NCBI RefSeq assembly: GCF_001653235.2
Contig: NC_035790.1
Span: 2,852,001 to 2,916,000, forward strand
Direction: 5' to 3'
From: Pochonia chlamydosporia 170
Taxonomy: Eukaryota > Ascomycota > Sordariomycetes > Hypocreales > Clavicipitaceae
DNA: 64,000 nt
The notes beneath the pieces are model-generated. The model saw only the letters and a program-made list of their open reading frames with translations, made no database searches and was not told where the DNA came from. Positions within the stretch are counted from its first letter, which is position 1. Each line of letters opens with the position of its first letter. A program made the position numbers and the translations under genes. Shown piece after piece: positions 1 to 11,625 of the stretch.

Positions 1-430
1 ACTTTCAAGCCACGGCTGGCCCTTTAGTACAAGCTAGCGTCATGGCGTCGAGTTCTTGTGCATCTGCGCATGTCCATGTTGATCAGTCCAGATTGGAGAG
101 TTGAGCAGTTGGTTCAGTAACTCTGGTTCTTTGTTGTGAGATCATTGGCGGCATGAGCTTTTGGAGGGAGTCTGGCTAAGCCGCAGGCAACTAGTCGTCC
201 CAAACATGCAACGCGTTTCTATCAGCATGGCAGAGAGACTCTCGGTTAGGTGTTAAGTGCTGAATGCGAGACATTTGTCCAGGATGCATTTGAAACACTG
301 ACCACTCTGGCGAGCTAGTGGACTGCGTCACAGCTTTGGCAACAGCGTGAGAGCGGAGAAGGCGATACGTAATAGCAGACATTGAGCTACCAAGAGGAGG
401 ATTGAGATGGTTTTGCAAAGTCTCTTAGTC

Positions 431-485
431 TGTGTACTCTGTGGTCAAATCCATTTGACCTCATTTGACCACAGCTAAGTACACT
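431..485. repeat. Inverted repeat / hairpin
   Basis: CTGTGGTCAAAT at 439-450 is matched exactly by ATTTGACCACAG at 463-474, with a 12-base loop. An outer pair, TGTGTACT (431-438) and AGTACACT (478-485), extends the stem with one mismatch and a 3-base bulge. The TTGA..CCACAG arm also occurs at the end of the dispersed repeat copies near 48361 and 59664, so this may be a decayed end of the same element. Confidence 0.75.
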
Positions 486-3400
486 CAAATATATCACCGT
501 GATTGATGATTACGCGGTATGTCTGGTCCTTTCGGTAGGTCGATTCTCTATTGACTGACGGATGTAAGCAGCTTAGTGTAAAAAGTACCAGACCCCATAG
601 AAAGGTTGAACATTCCTACCAGCACGTACCTCTGAAATGCAGAGGTCTCTGCCGGGTGATACCAATTCAAGATTTGTGACGTACGGATCCCGCTCCTTCC
701 ATGTAGCGGCAACATCGAAGCCGCGTGAAGGTCTAGATGTGCTCGGTTCATCACGCGAAGCAGTGGTAAACTGCACTTGAATAAACGGAGATTAGTTCAT
801 TTAGCAGGACACTAAAGGGCGTATATAAATGCGTCTGGCCCGAGGACACGACACGCGCTTGTATCATTTGCTGCAAGCGATAGAGCAATGGCGGGAGCAC
901 ATGCTCCGTTCAGTGTACATGCCTCCGTGTTTGCCCTTGCCCACGATTCCGACAAGGGCTTCGACCATCGTTGTCCTCTTTGCAAAATTAATGGCACGTA
1001 CTCCGTGTGTAGTTTGCGGTGGTGGAATGGTGATGAGCCACATGCCTCGCACTTTTTGCTCCCACAAGGCACGCAGGACTTAGGCTTCTCTGCATTATGG
1101 CAATCGTGAAACGCACGCCACTAATTATGTGTTGGCGATTCGGACTCAGCAGGAGACAAATGGCGAGGTCTTCTTGTTGGGAGACTTGGAATACATATCC
1201 GTAGACTTGATAACAAGGACAGTTATTGGATTCAATTTGTGGTGTTAGATTATGACTGGTCTCTTCCTCGCCAAGCTCCTAAATGTTTGCCAGGGCCACC
1301 TTCTGCACCCTTTAAGTTCCTCCAATCAATATATGCTGGTCGGTCTTTCCTCCTTTGTAACTACGGTCGGTTTTTTCGGCAAGAGCGGCGACGCGTTCTT
1401 GCCTCTGCCGGTTCTCATTCAATTTGAGCCCTGAAGGACACTGTCCTAGACCAGGATTCTAAACCATGATTACGACTTGCTCCTAATCAATCCCTACACC
1501 AAAGACCATCTATTCCAGACTCGTTGCATTGGGGCACCAGTTTGTCCGTGAGGCACGAACTCATCTAAAACTCCCTTGTGTTACGCACACTGCTTCCTGA
1601 TGCTTGTGTGTTAGGCTTGCTTTGCGCTCGAGTTTTTGCCCGTCCCGGGAGCAGTCTGTATCCAGAAACTCAGACGGAACGCAAACCAGGGAGTTTCCAT
1701 GAATAGCCCATCATTTGTATGTGCTGACTGATGTCACCAGCATGTCCCTCGTTACCGCAAACCATTGAATTCTACACCTAGGTACTTGAAAACTGGCACC
1801 GTTGGGAGTCGGAAGACTGATGCACCGAGGACCGGGAATACTTGCATGGTCAGCAGAGTGCAGACATGCATCTTAAACACGCCTTTCATCAGACCAGCGT
1901 CACATCCCCGCCCCGATCTAGCTCTGATGCTGATTTGAATGCAAGTCTTGCACGTACAGCTGGGCGAAACCTACTTGCCTACCTAGGTACTTGTCGACTT
2001 TCCGCGTTATTATTAGCACTCGTTTATTGACGAGGGGACATTCCTTACTGTGCCTCTGGACCAAGCAACATGTTGGCTGTCTTTTTGCCAGTGGAGTCAT
2101 TGTATTTTGCCTGTTCCTAGGCCAGCCGGCAAAACATGCCCTGCAACGGATTGGTCTGATGCTACGTACCAACCAGGAAGTACCATGAGCAGCTGTTCAT
2201 GTCTGTCAATCAGTGGATAGCCTGGCATTTAAGGTATCCTGGCTCCACACACATCCATGGTCTCCCCCCGCCACATGCCCGACGAAAGGCTCTCAGCCCC
2301 GAAGCTGGACGAATAACGGAAACAAGAGCTTCCAAGAAGCAGGATTTTATTCGGCATACTTACAAAGCCAACCAGTCAGGAGACACACAGTAAAAGCAGG
2401 AAACCATTGAGCTCATCATCATGTCGTCTCGAGAAAGTATGGATTGTGTGAGTTTGAAAATGGCGACCTGCCCAGTTACAGCTAGATTCAAGGGATGTCG
2501 GATTGACGGCATCATATCAAGCTGACCTTGCTTTCAGCCCCGGCTTGGCTCTCTTTCTTTTTCTCTCCCTTTGTTCAGCCAAACAAACTTGCTTCGCCTC
2601 CTCGTCTCGTCAGGTATTTGAGACTGCACGACGTTTATCCAGCCATCAGCCGAGCCACAAGCCGCTGGATCAACACCAGTCAATTCCTTCACGCTTTTGT
2701 TGTCTTCCCCTTGAAGTTCCAAAGTCGACCACGAGACGACGAGGTATGTACGTTTGTATCATAATGCTCCCCCTCTAAAACGTCCAGGGGTTTTCCTTCC
2801 CCCCATGGTGCAAGTCCGACATGCAGCCTAGCTGCAGCTACTGATTGCACGAGAGTGACAGAAGATTGTCGTACTCTTGTTCCTTTTACATGCTCTTTCC
2901 GATCTTCTCGACTGAGACGTTGATTTGATGGCGCTGCCCCACCCCCGAGTTGCATTTTTGCTTCTTCCTGGACCTGAACCAGACACTAACATGGGGCCTC
3001 TTGCTGCGATCCACGATTAGAACGGAAGACTTGTCTCGTTGTGAATGATAAACCTGAACAGCCATCCAAAGCAAGACGGCATCGGGATTACATGCATATT
3101 GACTGAGGGGGGCACAATCTCTTGTCTTGGTCTTCTCCCCCACGTATATGCTCCCTGCTGCGGTCGCCCGATCGCCCACCCACGACGAACACACACATAC
3201 CCCGTACATACATGCCGGACGTTGAACTGCAAGCAAAGTACGGAGCATCCCCAGCACAGCCAAACATAGCGGCTGACGGCCTGACTTACATTTCGGCTAC
3301 CATCCCTGATACGGTGTTAGCCAGAGCCCACTCTCACTAGCAGCCGCTCAACGCTGTGCCCACTTTTTCTGTTCGAACACACGCCCTCGCCCGGGGGGGC

Positions 3401-4225
3401 GTGATCTTGGTTGCTTGCACAGCAGCACCAGCAGCCTTCTGGACTCATACCAGACATCTGCTCACAGACATCCAAGCACACACACATGCAACAGACTGGA
3501 CCTTTCAACTTTCGCCTCCCTGGCTCGGCCTGGCTCCTCTTCTCTTGCTCCCTGGCGCCATCGGCGCCGTCGTCGTTGGCCCCGCCAAGAAGTCTTCTTT
3601 TAGCTCCCCCAGACCGCGCCATCTCAGCCAACCATCCGTCGTCATCCGTCTCCCTTGCACGTTTGGAGCATATCCGTCCATCCTTCTCGAGCTGTTGTGA
3701 CTCTTTGTACAATACTGCACTGGACGGGAGACGTCTGGTTGTCAGAAACGTACCTGGGTACCAAGAAGCTAACTGACAGTGCCAAAATCGCAAGTGCTTC
3801 GTACAAGACTCTAGCACAAACAAGGCGCCGCCGCCAAGAGCAGGACCAAGGAAAAAAGCCCATACTATTTGTCGTCGTTTTCTCGATTCCCCTCCTCCCT
3901 ACCAAGTTCAACCGGTTCAGCTAGCTTGCTTCTCCCATCCTCGGGCTCTGACTGACTAGTTTCATCATATTTCTTGTCGGCCTTGCAGCTGTTCCCCCTC
4001 CTCCTGCAACTCCCCATCTGTCGCCTCCACTGCTACCCGTCGACTTGCTTAATACGACACCACTCCAGCCCGCCGCCGCTACTCTGTACCCTCGTTCGCA
4101 TCCCTCCTCCTCCACCTCCACCACCCACTTGCAACACCACCACCACTTCACAGTCGCGCCCACTCCCGGCCAAGGCTCCAGCGATCACTTGTTTCTCGTG
4201 CCTACTCACTTCTGTCGAGTATTCC

Positions 4226-4256
4226 ATCAATCAATCAGTCAGTCAGTCAGTCAGTC
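4226..4256. repeat. AATC/AGTC microsatellite
   Basis: A tetranucleotide run reads as two to three ATCA units followed by about five AGTC units on the + strand. It lies in the CT-rich stretch upstream of the Swp82-type gene. Confidence 0.9.
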
Positions 4257-5110
4257 CGTCCGCCGCGCGCGCATCTGGAAACTGCCTGCGTTTCTGGTCC
4301 ACACGTTCTTGGTTGAGTCGCGTTTGTCGCTCTTCATTTTGCGATTGCAAGATTTGACGTCGTCGCAAGCCAGTTGTCGCAGTTGCAGTTGCAGGCAGAA
4401 GGAGACGGACGAGTTGAGTTGACGCTTCCAGCTCGTGTTTTGCTGCGCACCCCGTTGCGATCGCCACCAGTCGTCGCACACACGCTCTCTTGCGCGCCTG
4501 TGCTCTTTACTCAAAGGTAAATTACCCAGTTGACCTGTGCAGCCTTTCAACTCTACCTGTTCTTGCTCTTGTTTCTTCTCGTCTTCTCTCCTGTTCGTGT
4601 TTGCGGGGGGCCCTCTCCGTTGCCTTGCCCGGCAAAAGGGCTCGTGTCTGGCTGGTGCTGTTGCTGGCCCTGCTCGTGCTGCTACGCTCTTGCGTGTCGC
4701 CTGGTCTGGAGCCAGTCGCGCGCCTCGTGCCAGGCCGTATTGCACTGCACGGTATATCCGGATCCCTCCGCCAATCTCAAACAGGCTGCCGATTGCTTCC
4801 TGCCCGAGCTCTCAACTCACGCATGGAGGGCGGGCCTTGCATCACTTGGTTGGTACCAGACCCGTTGTCACCGTTGGAGCTCCCGGATGGATACATTTGA
4901 ACTTCTGGCCGTGCTTCACCACGCCTGCGCCAGCGCCCGCGCGCCCCACGGACCGACCACCAACATACCTGCACGGTTAATGCTGTTCTGCTGCACCCTC
5001 CTCCACGTTTTTGAGCTCTTCTCAGTCCAACTATTTCACGACACGTCGCCGTCATCGTCGCCGCCGTTGTCATTGCCGTTGCCGCGATTATTGGTTTGGT
5101 CCATTTTGTC

Positions 5111-7596
5111 ATGTACTCTGTACAGCCAAACAGCGCGGATAGTGCGACGATCAATCCTGCCGCCCTCAGTTCCCCAGGTATGCCTTTCTCTTCCTTTGAT
5201 TTATTCCTTTGATTTATACCACAGCGTCAACAATGCGCCGGGACGTCATGTTGAGCTTCGCTGGAGCTCACAAACTGGCTGTGTTCAGTTTGCGACGGCT
5301 CCGGGTCGCGGCCGCGTGTCTCTCGGGAGACTTTTTGGCTTGACGCGACGAGAATCACTCGTTTGATGCTGGCGCGCGTGTCCTGACGTCTCTCTTTTCG
5401 TGTCGCAATGCTGATAGTTGTCGCTAAACAGCCTTATCTAACCCGCCGCTTCGCGGCGTCAAGCGGAGCCGGTCCTCGGATTCTCACAACATCCTGCAGC
5501 CCGGCGATGACGGTATGTCGTGGCAGGTTTCACCCAAATTGACATTTGCCTTGTCCAGCTTGCGCTACGATGCGCAGCGCCGCGGTGCCGCTGTGCGCCA
5601 CCATTCGCCTTTCCGAAGCTCAATCCATGATGCTCCCACGTTTACCCGGCGGTGTTACGATACGCAAAGACCCAGAAGTGATCGTGTACCGGAGCGATGA
5701 CGAGAAGCTTGAACGTGTTTTTATGTTGTCTTCTTGCAGAATATGTTTTTGCACAGCACACGCTACGACTTGATCTGATCACCTGCTAACCATGTCCCGT
5801 TTTATATCTTCACAGCCAGTCCCCCGACTCAGCCGAAACGAATCAAACAAATGAAGCCGTCCGACGCTGCTGGGCAGCTCCCGCCCCCTGGGGCACCACA
5901 GACTGGCGCGCCGCCGCAGACTCCCCAATCCCAAAGCTCGACATTGCCCAGCCAGACGACCCCAGCCTATGGCGCGACTCCTGGAGGCGCACCTCCCAAG
6001 ACTACGCCGACCAAGTCGACGGTCAAGGCGCTGCCAACCGTGAGGGATCATACGACTGACCAGTTGAACCAAGCTGGCGACGAGTATTTGCCAAGAGAGA
6101 TTGATGAGTTTGGGGAGAAGAAGGTCATGCCCAACGGGCAGCTGCTTGGCAACCGCACCTACAGATGCCGGACGTTCCTGGTCCCCAACAGAGGTGAAAA
6201 GCTCTTCATGCTCGCTACCGAATGTGCCAGAGTCCTTGGGTACCGTGACTCGTATTTGCTGTTTAACAAGAACAGGTCTCTCTTCAAAATCATTGCCAGC
6301 CAGGCTGAAAAGGACGACCTTGTCCAGCAGGAGATTTTGCCATTTTCATACCGCTCGAGGCAAATTGCCATTGTCACCGCCCGGTCAATGTTTAGACAGT
6401 TTGGAAGCCGCGTTATCGAGAATGGCCGCCGTGTTCGCGATGACTACTGGGAAACCAAGGCCCGCAAACAAGGATTCACCGAGGCAGACTTAGCTGGAGA
6501 GAAGAGACCCGGAGCTGCCAAGGCCCGAGAGGCGGCCGAAGCACAAAGCAACCTCCTCATGAGCGGACCTCACACGGAAATTGTATATAACAACACCCCC
6601 GGACCCTATCCTGGTGCTCCGCCAACACATCTGGTCCAAGCAGGTATGATGGGAGCGCCACCTGGAAACGTTGCAAGAATGCCTGGATTAACAGTCGGGG
6701 CAGAGATAGGCGACAATCGCCCTAGGGATTTCAGCAATATTATTAAAGGAGGCCCTCGCCAGGAAATCACCGGCCCAGCCTACCAGGACCAAACCAGACC
6801 ATCACCATTGACGGAGCTTCATTCCCAGGCCCACCACGCTGCCGAGTTCAATCGGTCTGTCAACCAGCAGCGAGACATGCGCGGCGATTATTTGCAAGGC
6901 ATCTGGCGTCGCACCCACGAACAGCCAGTCACATCTGCATTGAATCCAACAGTGGGAGCTACCGACGCAGCTGCTGCAACCTCCCGACCCTCGAGCTCTC
7001 CGCACACTGCCGCGGCTGGCGTGACTCAACCTGTTGTTTCGTCGCAAAGCCCCCAGATGCTTATGACTGCGGCACCCTACTCTCAGTCAATTCATGCGCA
7101 GAATCCTCTAGGTCAGATACCCCGCCGTTATTATGCTGATATTGACTGCTTAGCAGAGTCAATACCTAACTGAGAAAGTTCTGAAGCTAACACGACACTT
7201 CTTTCAGGATCTACAGGCAGCGGAAGCATGAGCCAAGGCACCGCTGGCGGCTACAACTATCAACCTAACCAGGCCATGTGGTCGCAAAACACGCAAGCTC
7301 CCCACCACAACTATGGCAGTTATACCACGCAATCCCAGGCGCCTCATCCGTCCCAGTCTCCTGCTTCTCACCTCCGACAGCCTAGTGCAGGACAGCTGCA
7401 GCCAAATATGCCATTCCCCGGCATGGGTAGCATGCAGCAATATGGTGCGAGCCAAGGCATGTATCCTGCAGACCAAACGCCTCGGCAATACATGGCCCAA
7501 GGAACTCCAGGCGGAGCACCACAAGTATCCCAGTCTTGGTCTGGCCAGCACTCACCACCTCCTCAGTGGTGGGCACCACAACAGCAGCCTCAGTAG
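5111..7596 (+). CDS. SWP82: Swp82/Rsc7-family chromatin-remodelling complex subunit (SWI/SNF-type)
   Basis: Model with four exons: 5111-5177, 5432-5512, 5816-7111, 7208-7596, giving 610 residues with all phases agreeing. Introns start GTATGC, GTATGT and GTCAGA and end in AG; the last has a CTAAC branch-like site. The conserved CRC-subunit region lies at about residues 135-280, with TYRCRTF, a YRDSYLLF motif and TARSMFRQFG. These closely resemble the Rsc7 homologue at 49612-51497. The ends are low-complexity: proline/threonine-rich N-terminus and Gln/Pro/Ser-rich C-terminus. Family members are accessory subunits of the SWI/SNF (Swp82) and RSC (Rsc7/Npl6) nucleosome remodellers in the nucleus. 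I assign it to the Swp82 side because the other copy has the acidic, AT-hook-like N-terminus I associate with Rsc7. The core exon is certain. The two 5' exons are inferred: the start exon encodes MYSVQPNSADSATINPAALS, and an internal Met at 5851 is a possible alternative start. Confidence 0.88.
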
Positions 7597-9138
7597 AGTT
7601 GATTGATGTTGTTTGGCGTGAATTGCTGTTGAAATATTACGATTGCTGGCAGCTGGTTGGATGTTGACGGCTATGCCACGCGCCCATGATCTGTTATCCG
7701 TCTGTGCCAACGAAAGACGTACTTGTGTTGCCTCAATTGGTTTTCTGGTTTTTTGGTGCTTGGCTTTTTCTTTTCTTCTTCTTTTTTTTTCTTTTCTTTT
7801 TGGACTGTGCTCCCACAGCATTCCTGGATACCCAAGCATACAGACCAGTGTAGGGAGGCTATGTGCTTTTGGGCTCTTAGCCCTTCGAAATTGTGTATAG
7901 CATTTGGCCGGGACTGGATAGAGGAGTCGGGCGGCTGGAACACTTACTTCTCCTCGTTTAGCTCATTTGCTCTTTTTGCCCTCATCATTCTATTTTTTCT
8001 TTTCACGGTTTCTTTTCACGGTACTAGTGGTTCGACCAAGCTTTGATGTCTTACGAGAATATCTCAGCGTGACCCTCATTTATGGTCACCTTTCGCATTT
8101 TAACTCTTTTTGCCTTCTTTTCCATGGGACAAGGCTTGATCAGTTGCCAGTGTTGTCTAATTGTTGCCTGGACGGTACAAGTCGACTCTCCCTGGGACTA
8201 TGCCTGTGTGTTTCGTGCACAATCTGGTTGCGGTTTCCCAAACGATATACCGTTGCGCTGTGTGGTCAAGGCAATTTTACCGTCGACGGCATGTCTTTGG
8301 ACATCCCGTCCTGGGAGCAAACTGATTGGAATTTTCTCGACGTATTTGCACCGAATTTTACAACCCGTTAAGTTGCAGCGCGGCTTTCAGCACCGGCAAA
8401 CTTTGGTCCTCATTTGCTTGTTGATATTCCCGCTATATCATCACCCGGACCAGTTGTGTTGCGAGCGAGTGATGCCATTTCCCTACCGACGTGTAGGGGA
8501 TATATGTCGGTAGGAGGAACGACTTGGTTTTATTTATGGATGACTGGATGACAGTTTGCGTCAACGATATGACCACACAAGTTGCAAGTTTGTTACGTTT
8601 TGGTTGACTGATTTTTGTTTTCTACTTCGACTTGACCCCCTTTTCTTTTTCCCTTTCCCTTCTTCTCTTTCTGGTGGTTGCTTTGCGGATTAGTGCAGCC
8701 GGTTTTTTTCTTCTTTGGTCTGGTTTTTGGTCAGGTTAGGAACTGTAATACCCGAGGATGACTGGCTTTGGGTTACTTGCTGCTTTTTACTGTGGTGGAT
8801 GGTGTCTTTCTACTTTTCTTGTATGGCTTTGTGTCCTTCGTCTTGTCGGTACTATTATGTGCATCAGATGGAGCGTGGGATTGCCTGGCTAGGCGAATGG
8901 GTATCGTTTGTTATTGTTGCTGTATTTGCTGTGCTCTGTACATGGAATTGTAGGGAATTCTGCTTCAAAATTTACGCTCACAAGTTTTAATTTAGCTGTG
9001 CAACTCTCCTCAACGTGATAACATGATTATCGAGTGTAGAACCGCAGTTAAAGACGGTGCACATATCAAGAGGGGCCACCATGGTAGACCATGCAACTTG
9101 GAAAGATGTTTTTAATATGTACCAATTTCGAGATCAAT
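7597..9138. other. Intergenic region, T-rich
   Basis: This lies between the converging ends of the Swp82-type gene and the dpb4 gene. It has T- and CT-rich runs (for example near 7760-7810 and 8640-8670) and no supported coding frame. It probably holds the 3' untranslated regions of both neighbours. Confidence 0.65.
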
Positions 9139-10094
9139 CTAATCACTTTCATCCCCATCCAACGCCTCATCCCCATACTCTCTAACAACTTTCTCCTCCA
9201 ACGCATCCTGCGTCTCATCACCACTCGCATTGCCCTCCTCCTCCTCCCCCTCCTCCCCCTCCTCTTCCTCCTCACCCGCCGCGTCGTCTTCATCATCCTC
9301 ATCCCTCACATCCCCCTCCTCTTCCGTCTCTGCATCATCCTCCTCCTCCCCCTCTCCCTCCGCGTCAGCCTCCACACGCGCCTTCTTTGCCCTCGGTGCG
9401 CCACCTTCGGATACTATCGTCGAGTCCACAGCCGAAACATCCGCCATGTCCGTGTCGTCCCCAGCGTCTTGCTTAGCCCGTACTTTCTGCCGATAGTTGG
9501 TCCGTTTCTCCGTTTGGATTTGGTTGAATTCTATCCCTGTTAGCCTTCGTCCCACTTGTAGGTCTGTTGGGCTTTCACGAACTGGCGAATTCTGCTTCCA
9601 GTGGTTCTTTTAGAAATGAAAACTCAACGTCATCTAGCGCCTTGAACACGTCTGCCGGAGAAATAGTCTTTTTACCCGCACTCATGGTGTTTTCATTGGC
9701 ACTATCTTGTCAGTTTGTGATGTTTGAAGGGTGGGTGAGGCACGTACTGCGAGGCGAGATAGTTGATGAATACGGTGGCGCTTTTGCTCATGGCTAGGAT
9801 GGCGTTTGCTTGTATTTGCGTGTTGGGCGGGAGGACCCCCTTTGCTAGGCGGGTGATTATTGATTTGGGGAGCGTGAGGTCCTGGAGATGTTAGATGCTG
9901 GATGGATGGGTTGGTGAGATGGGGTGCCGTACTTCGATGGTTGTTGAGTCCTTGTCCTTCTCCTTGTCCTTGTCTTTGTCTCTGTCCTTCTTTTCTGGGT
10001 GCGATGCTTTTGACTCATTTGGTACGGCAAGGATGCTGTCTTCATCGAGGGGGGCGTCGCTTTTGCGAGGTTGGTCTGATTTTCGAGGCGGCAT
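9139..10094 (-). CDS. DPB4: DNA polymerase epsilon / chromatin accessibility histone-fold subunit Dpb4
   Basis: Exons (- strand): 10094-9933, 9881-9748, 9701-9583, 9530-9139; 268 residues. A lysine/aspartate-rich N-terminus is followed by a CBF/NF-Y-type histone fold at about residues 55-135: DLTLPKSIITRLAKGVLP, then a helix containing ANAILAMSKSATVFINYLA, then KKTISPADVFKALDDVEF. The C-terminal ~100 residues are almost wholly acidic (Glu/Asp runs). Dpb4 pairs with a second histone-fold protein in the polymerase epsilon holoenzyme and, in yeast, also in the ISW2/CHRAC-type remodeller, so it serves replication and chromatin in the nucleus. Introns are 46-52 bp. The third (9531-9582, donor GTTCGT) is needed because the frame otherwise stops right after the fold; splicing to the later AG restores the expected EFAKFNQIQTEKR. 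That acceptor choice is inferred. Confidence 0.92.
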
Positions 10095-11625
10095 GTCGTC
10101 TGAATGATGAGTGGGCTTGAATGGAAGCGCGTGTGGGATGGAGCGCTGCTCCGTTGGTAATGAGGCTTATGAGAGGCGCGTATGTATGTATGTTGATGCT
10201 GATGAGTGTATGGCTGATTTTCTGTGTCCGAGAGGGAATCAGGTTAGGCGTTGTGTCGCAATGGGTTTGATGAAGTGGATTGAGATGAGATGGATGAGGT
10301 TGTGACGAGCCGCGACTTGACGCGTGCCCCACTAGAGGCGCGTAGAGTGGCTTCCTTGTGAGGGAGTTGGGAGGTGCTGTCATGTTTGAGAGACATCTAC
10401 GAAGTGTTGTGCACTCAACTTGTTTAAATTGAATACTATAAAATAATATTCTTACCAGGCACATAATGAAGTTGTTAATATTGGTAACAGTTCAAAAGTA
10501 AGGATACGCATCTTGTTGAAGGTTCTTCAGCAAGGGAACAAGGATCCGAACGGCATTCTCGCTGAGCCGGTGACTATGATCATTCACCATGTCATAATAC
10601 CTAGTAGCAATATTTTTTGGGTCAATTTTGCTGAAACAGTTGGAAAGTACGCCGAGAATCGGGCTTTCGACCTCATGTATTTGTCAGGGACATGCATTCC
10701 CGCGCTGACTGAAATACAGGCCCTCCATGACCAGCCGCACTTGTGCTCACGAACAGATATCAGTATAACTACTACTCGTACACCACAAGCTCTCTGCCAA
10801 GTCATATACCAGGGTGCTTTAACCCTCCGCTCATATCTATCTGACGAGGCATCCATGCTCGGTACCAAGGTGGAGGACCCCTTCATAGCATTTTCTAATT
10901 TGGCCTCGTACTAGCTTCACTGTACCAACGACGGGAAACCTGGAATATAAACGCAACTTGTTCAATTGTTTCGTATTCACCTGTTGCTAATAAACCAACT
11001 TGTGGCTAAGCCTCCTGGGCTCCAGGAACGCCGTACCGGGGCTTGTCGAATCACAGCCCGTCTATCTGACATACGTGTTCCCATGGTCGCTATCACATAA
11101 GAGCTCATCTGGGTATATCCATCGTAATCCTTAAATATGTACAAAAAGAAAATGAACATGTACCAAGCCAGCGCCGTATCTTGGGCTGCTGGCCATGGGT
11201 TCATAGAACCAAGGAGTGAAGTGTCCATCGAAATTAGTCGGTAGCAATTTCGAACAGTCCTTTGGCGTTCGCCCAAATGGGCCGTGCCAAACTCCGAACT
11301 GAAATTCGGCTTTTTCCTTGACAGTGACATAGGATAATAAAGCATTGCTGACAAGCAGCATTTAAACACGTTCATGTCATTTCCTGTCATTGTATCCCTG
11401 TCAGTTGTGAAACGGCTGTTGATCTCCACCAACCTAACCCAAATCCTGGTCCAGCAGGCAGTTGGAACGTGGGTCAGGGGTTTGAAATTTGGATCAAGAG
11501 TCATGCCATGCTTGTTTCCCACTTGTTTTCTGACAAAATCAGAGTGGGCAAAAAAAGAAGAAAACCGTCAAGTTTTGAAGATTTGAATAAAAGTTTGTGG
11601 GCCGTGGTAGTCTGTGGGATTCCGT
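10095..11625. other. Intergenic region with two unassigned open frames
   Basis: This stretch holds the dpb4 promoter and the downstream side of the 11626-12429 gene. There is a + frame at 10513-10914 (133 codons, TTG at its left end) and a - frame at 10977-11522 (181 codons, GTG at its left end). Neither has a recognisable domain, and neither begins at an ATG with a convincing context. They could be remnants of a decayed gene or chance frames. Confidence 0.5.

Larger units (their letters stand above)
1..5110. other. Long non-coding region upstream of the Swp82-type gene
   Basis: I see no protein gene here that I can support. Open frames in this stretch are short, overlap on both strands and have no recognisable motifs. 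The right half (about 2500-5100) is rich in C and T on the + strand, as filamentous-fungal promoters and 5' leaders often are, and could be the promoter and leader of the Swp82-type gene. It also holds a hairpin (431-485), two copies of CCTAGGTACTTG (1777-1788 and 1982-1993) and an AGTC microsatellite (4234-4256). A transcribed non-coding RNA cannot be excluded. Confidence 0.6.

Noticed and set aside
4530..5366. 278-codon + frame just before the Swp82-type gene
   Set aside because: It is Cys/Ser/Leu-rich, from CT-rich DNA, and runs in another frame across the predicted start exon. No domain is present.
10513..10914. Open frame of 133 codons on the + strand
   Set aside because: It starts at TTG, has no in-frame upstream ATG with context, no recognised domain and no supporting neighbour; it overlaps an equally long frame on the other strand.
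10977..11522. Open frame of 181 codons on the - strand
   Set aside because: It starts at GTG and carries no motif. The predicted protein has scattered Trp/Cys/Met and no coherent domain, as in chance frames.
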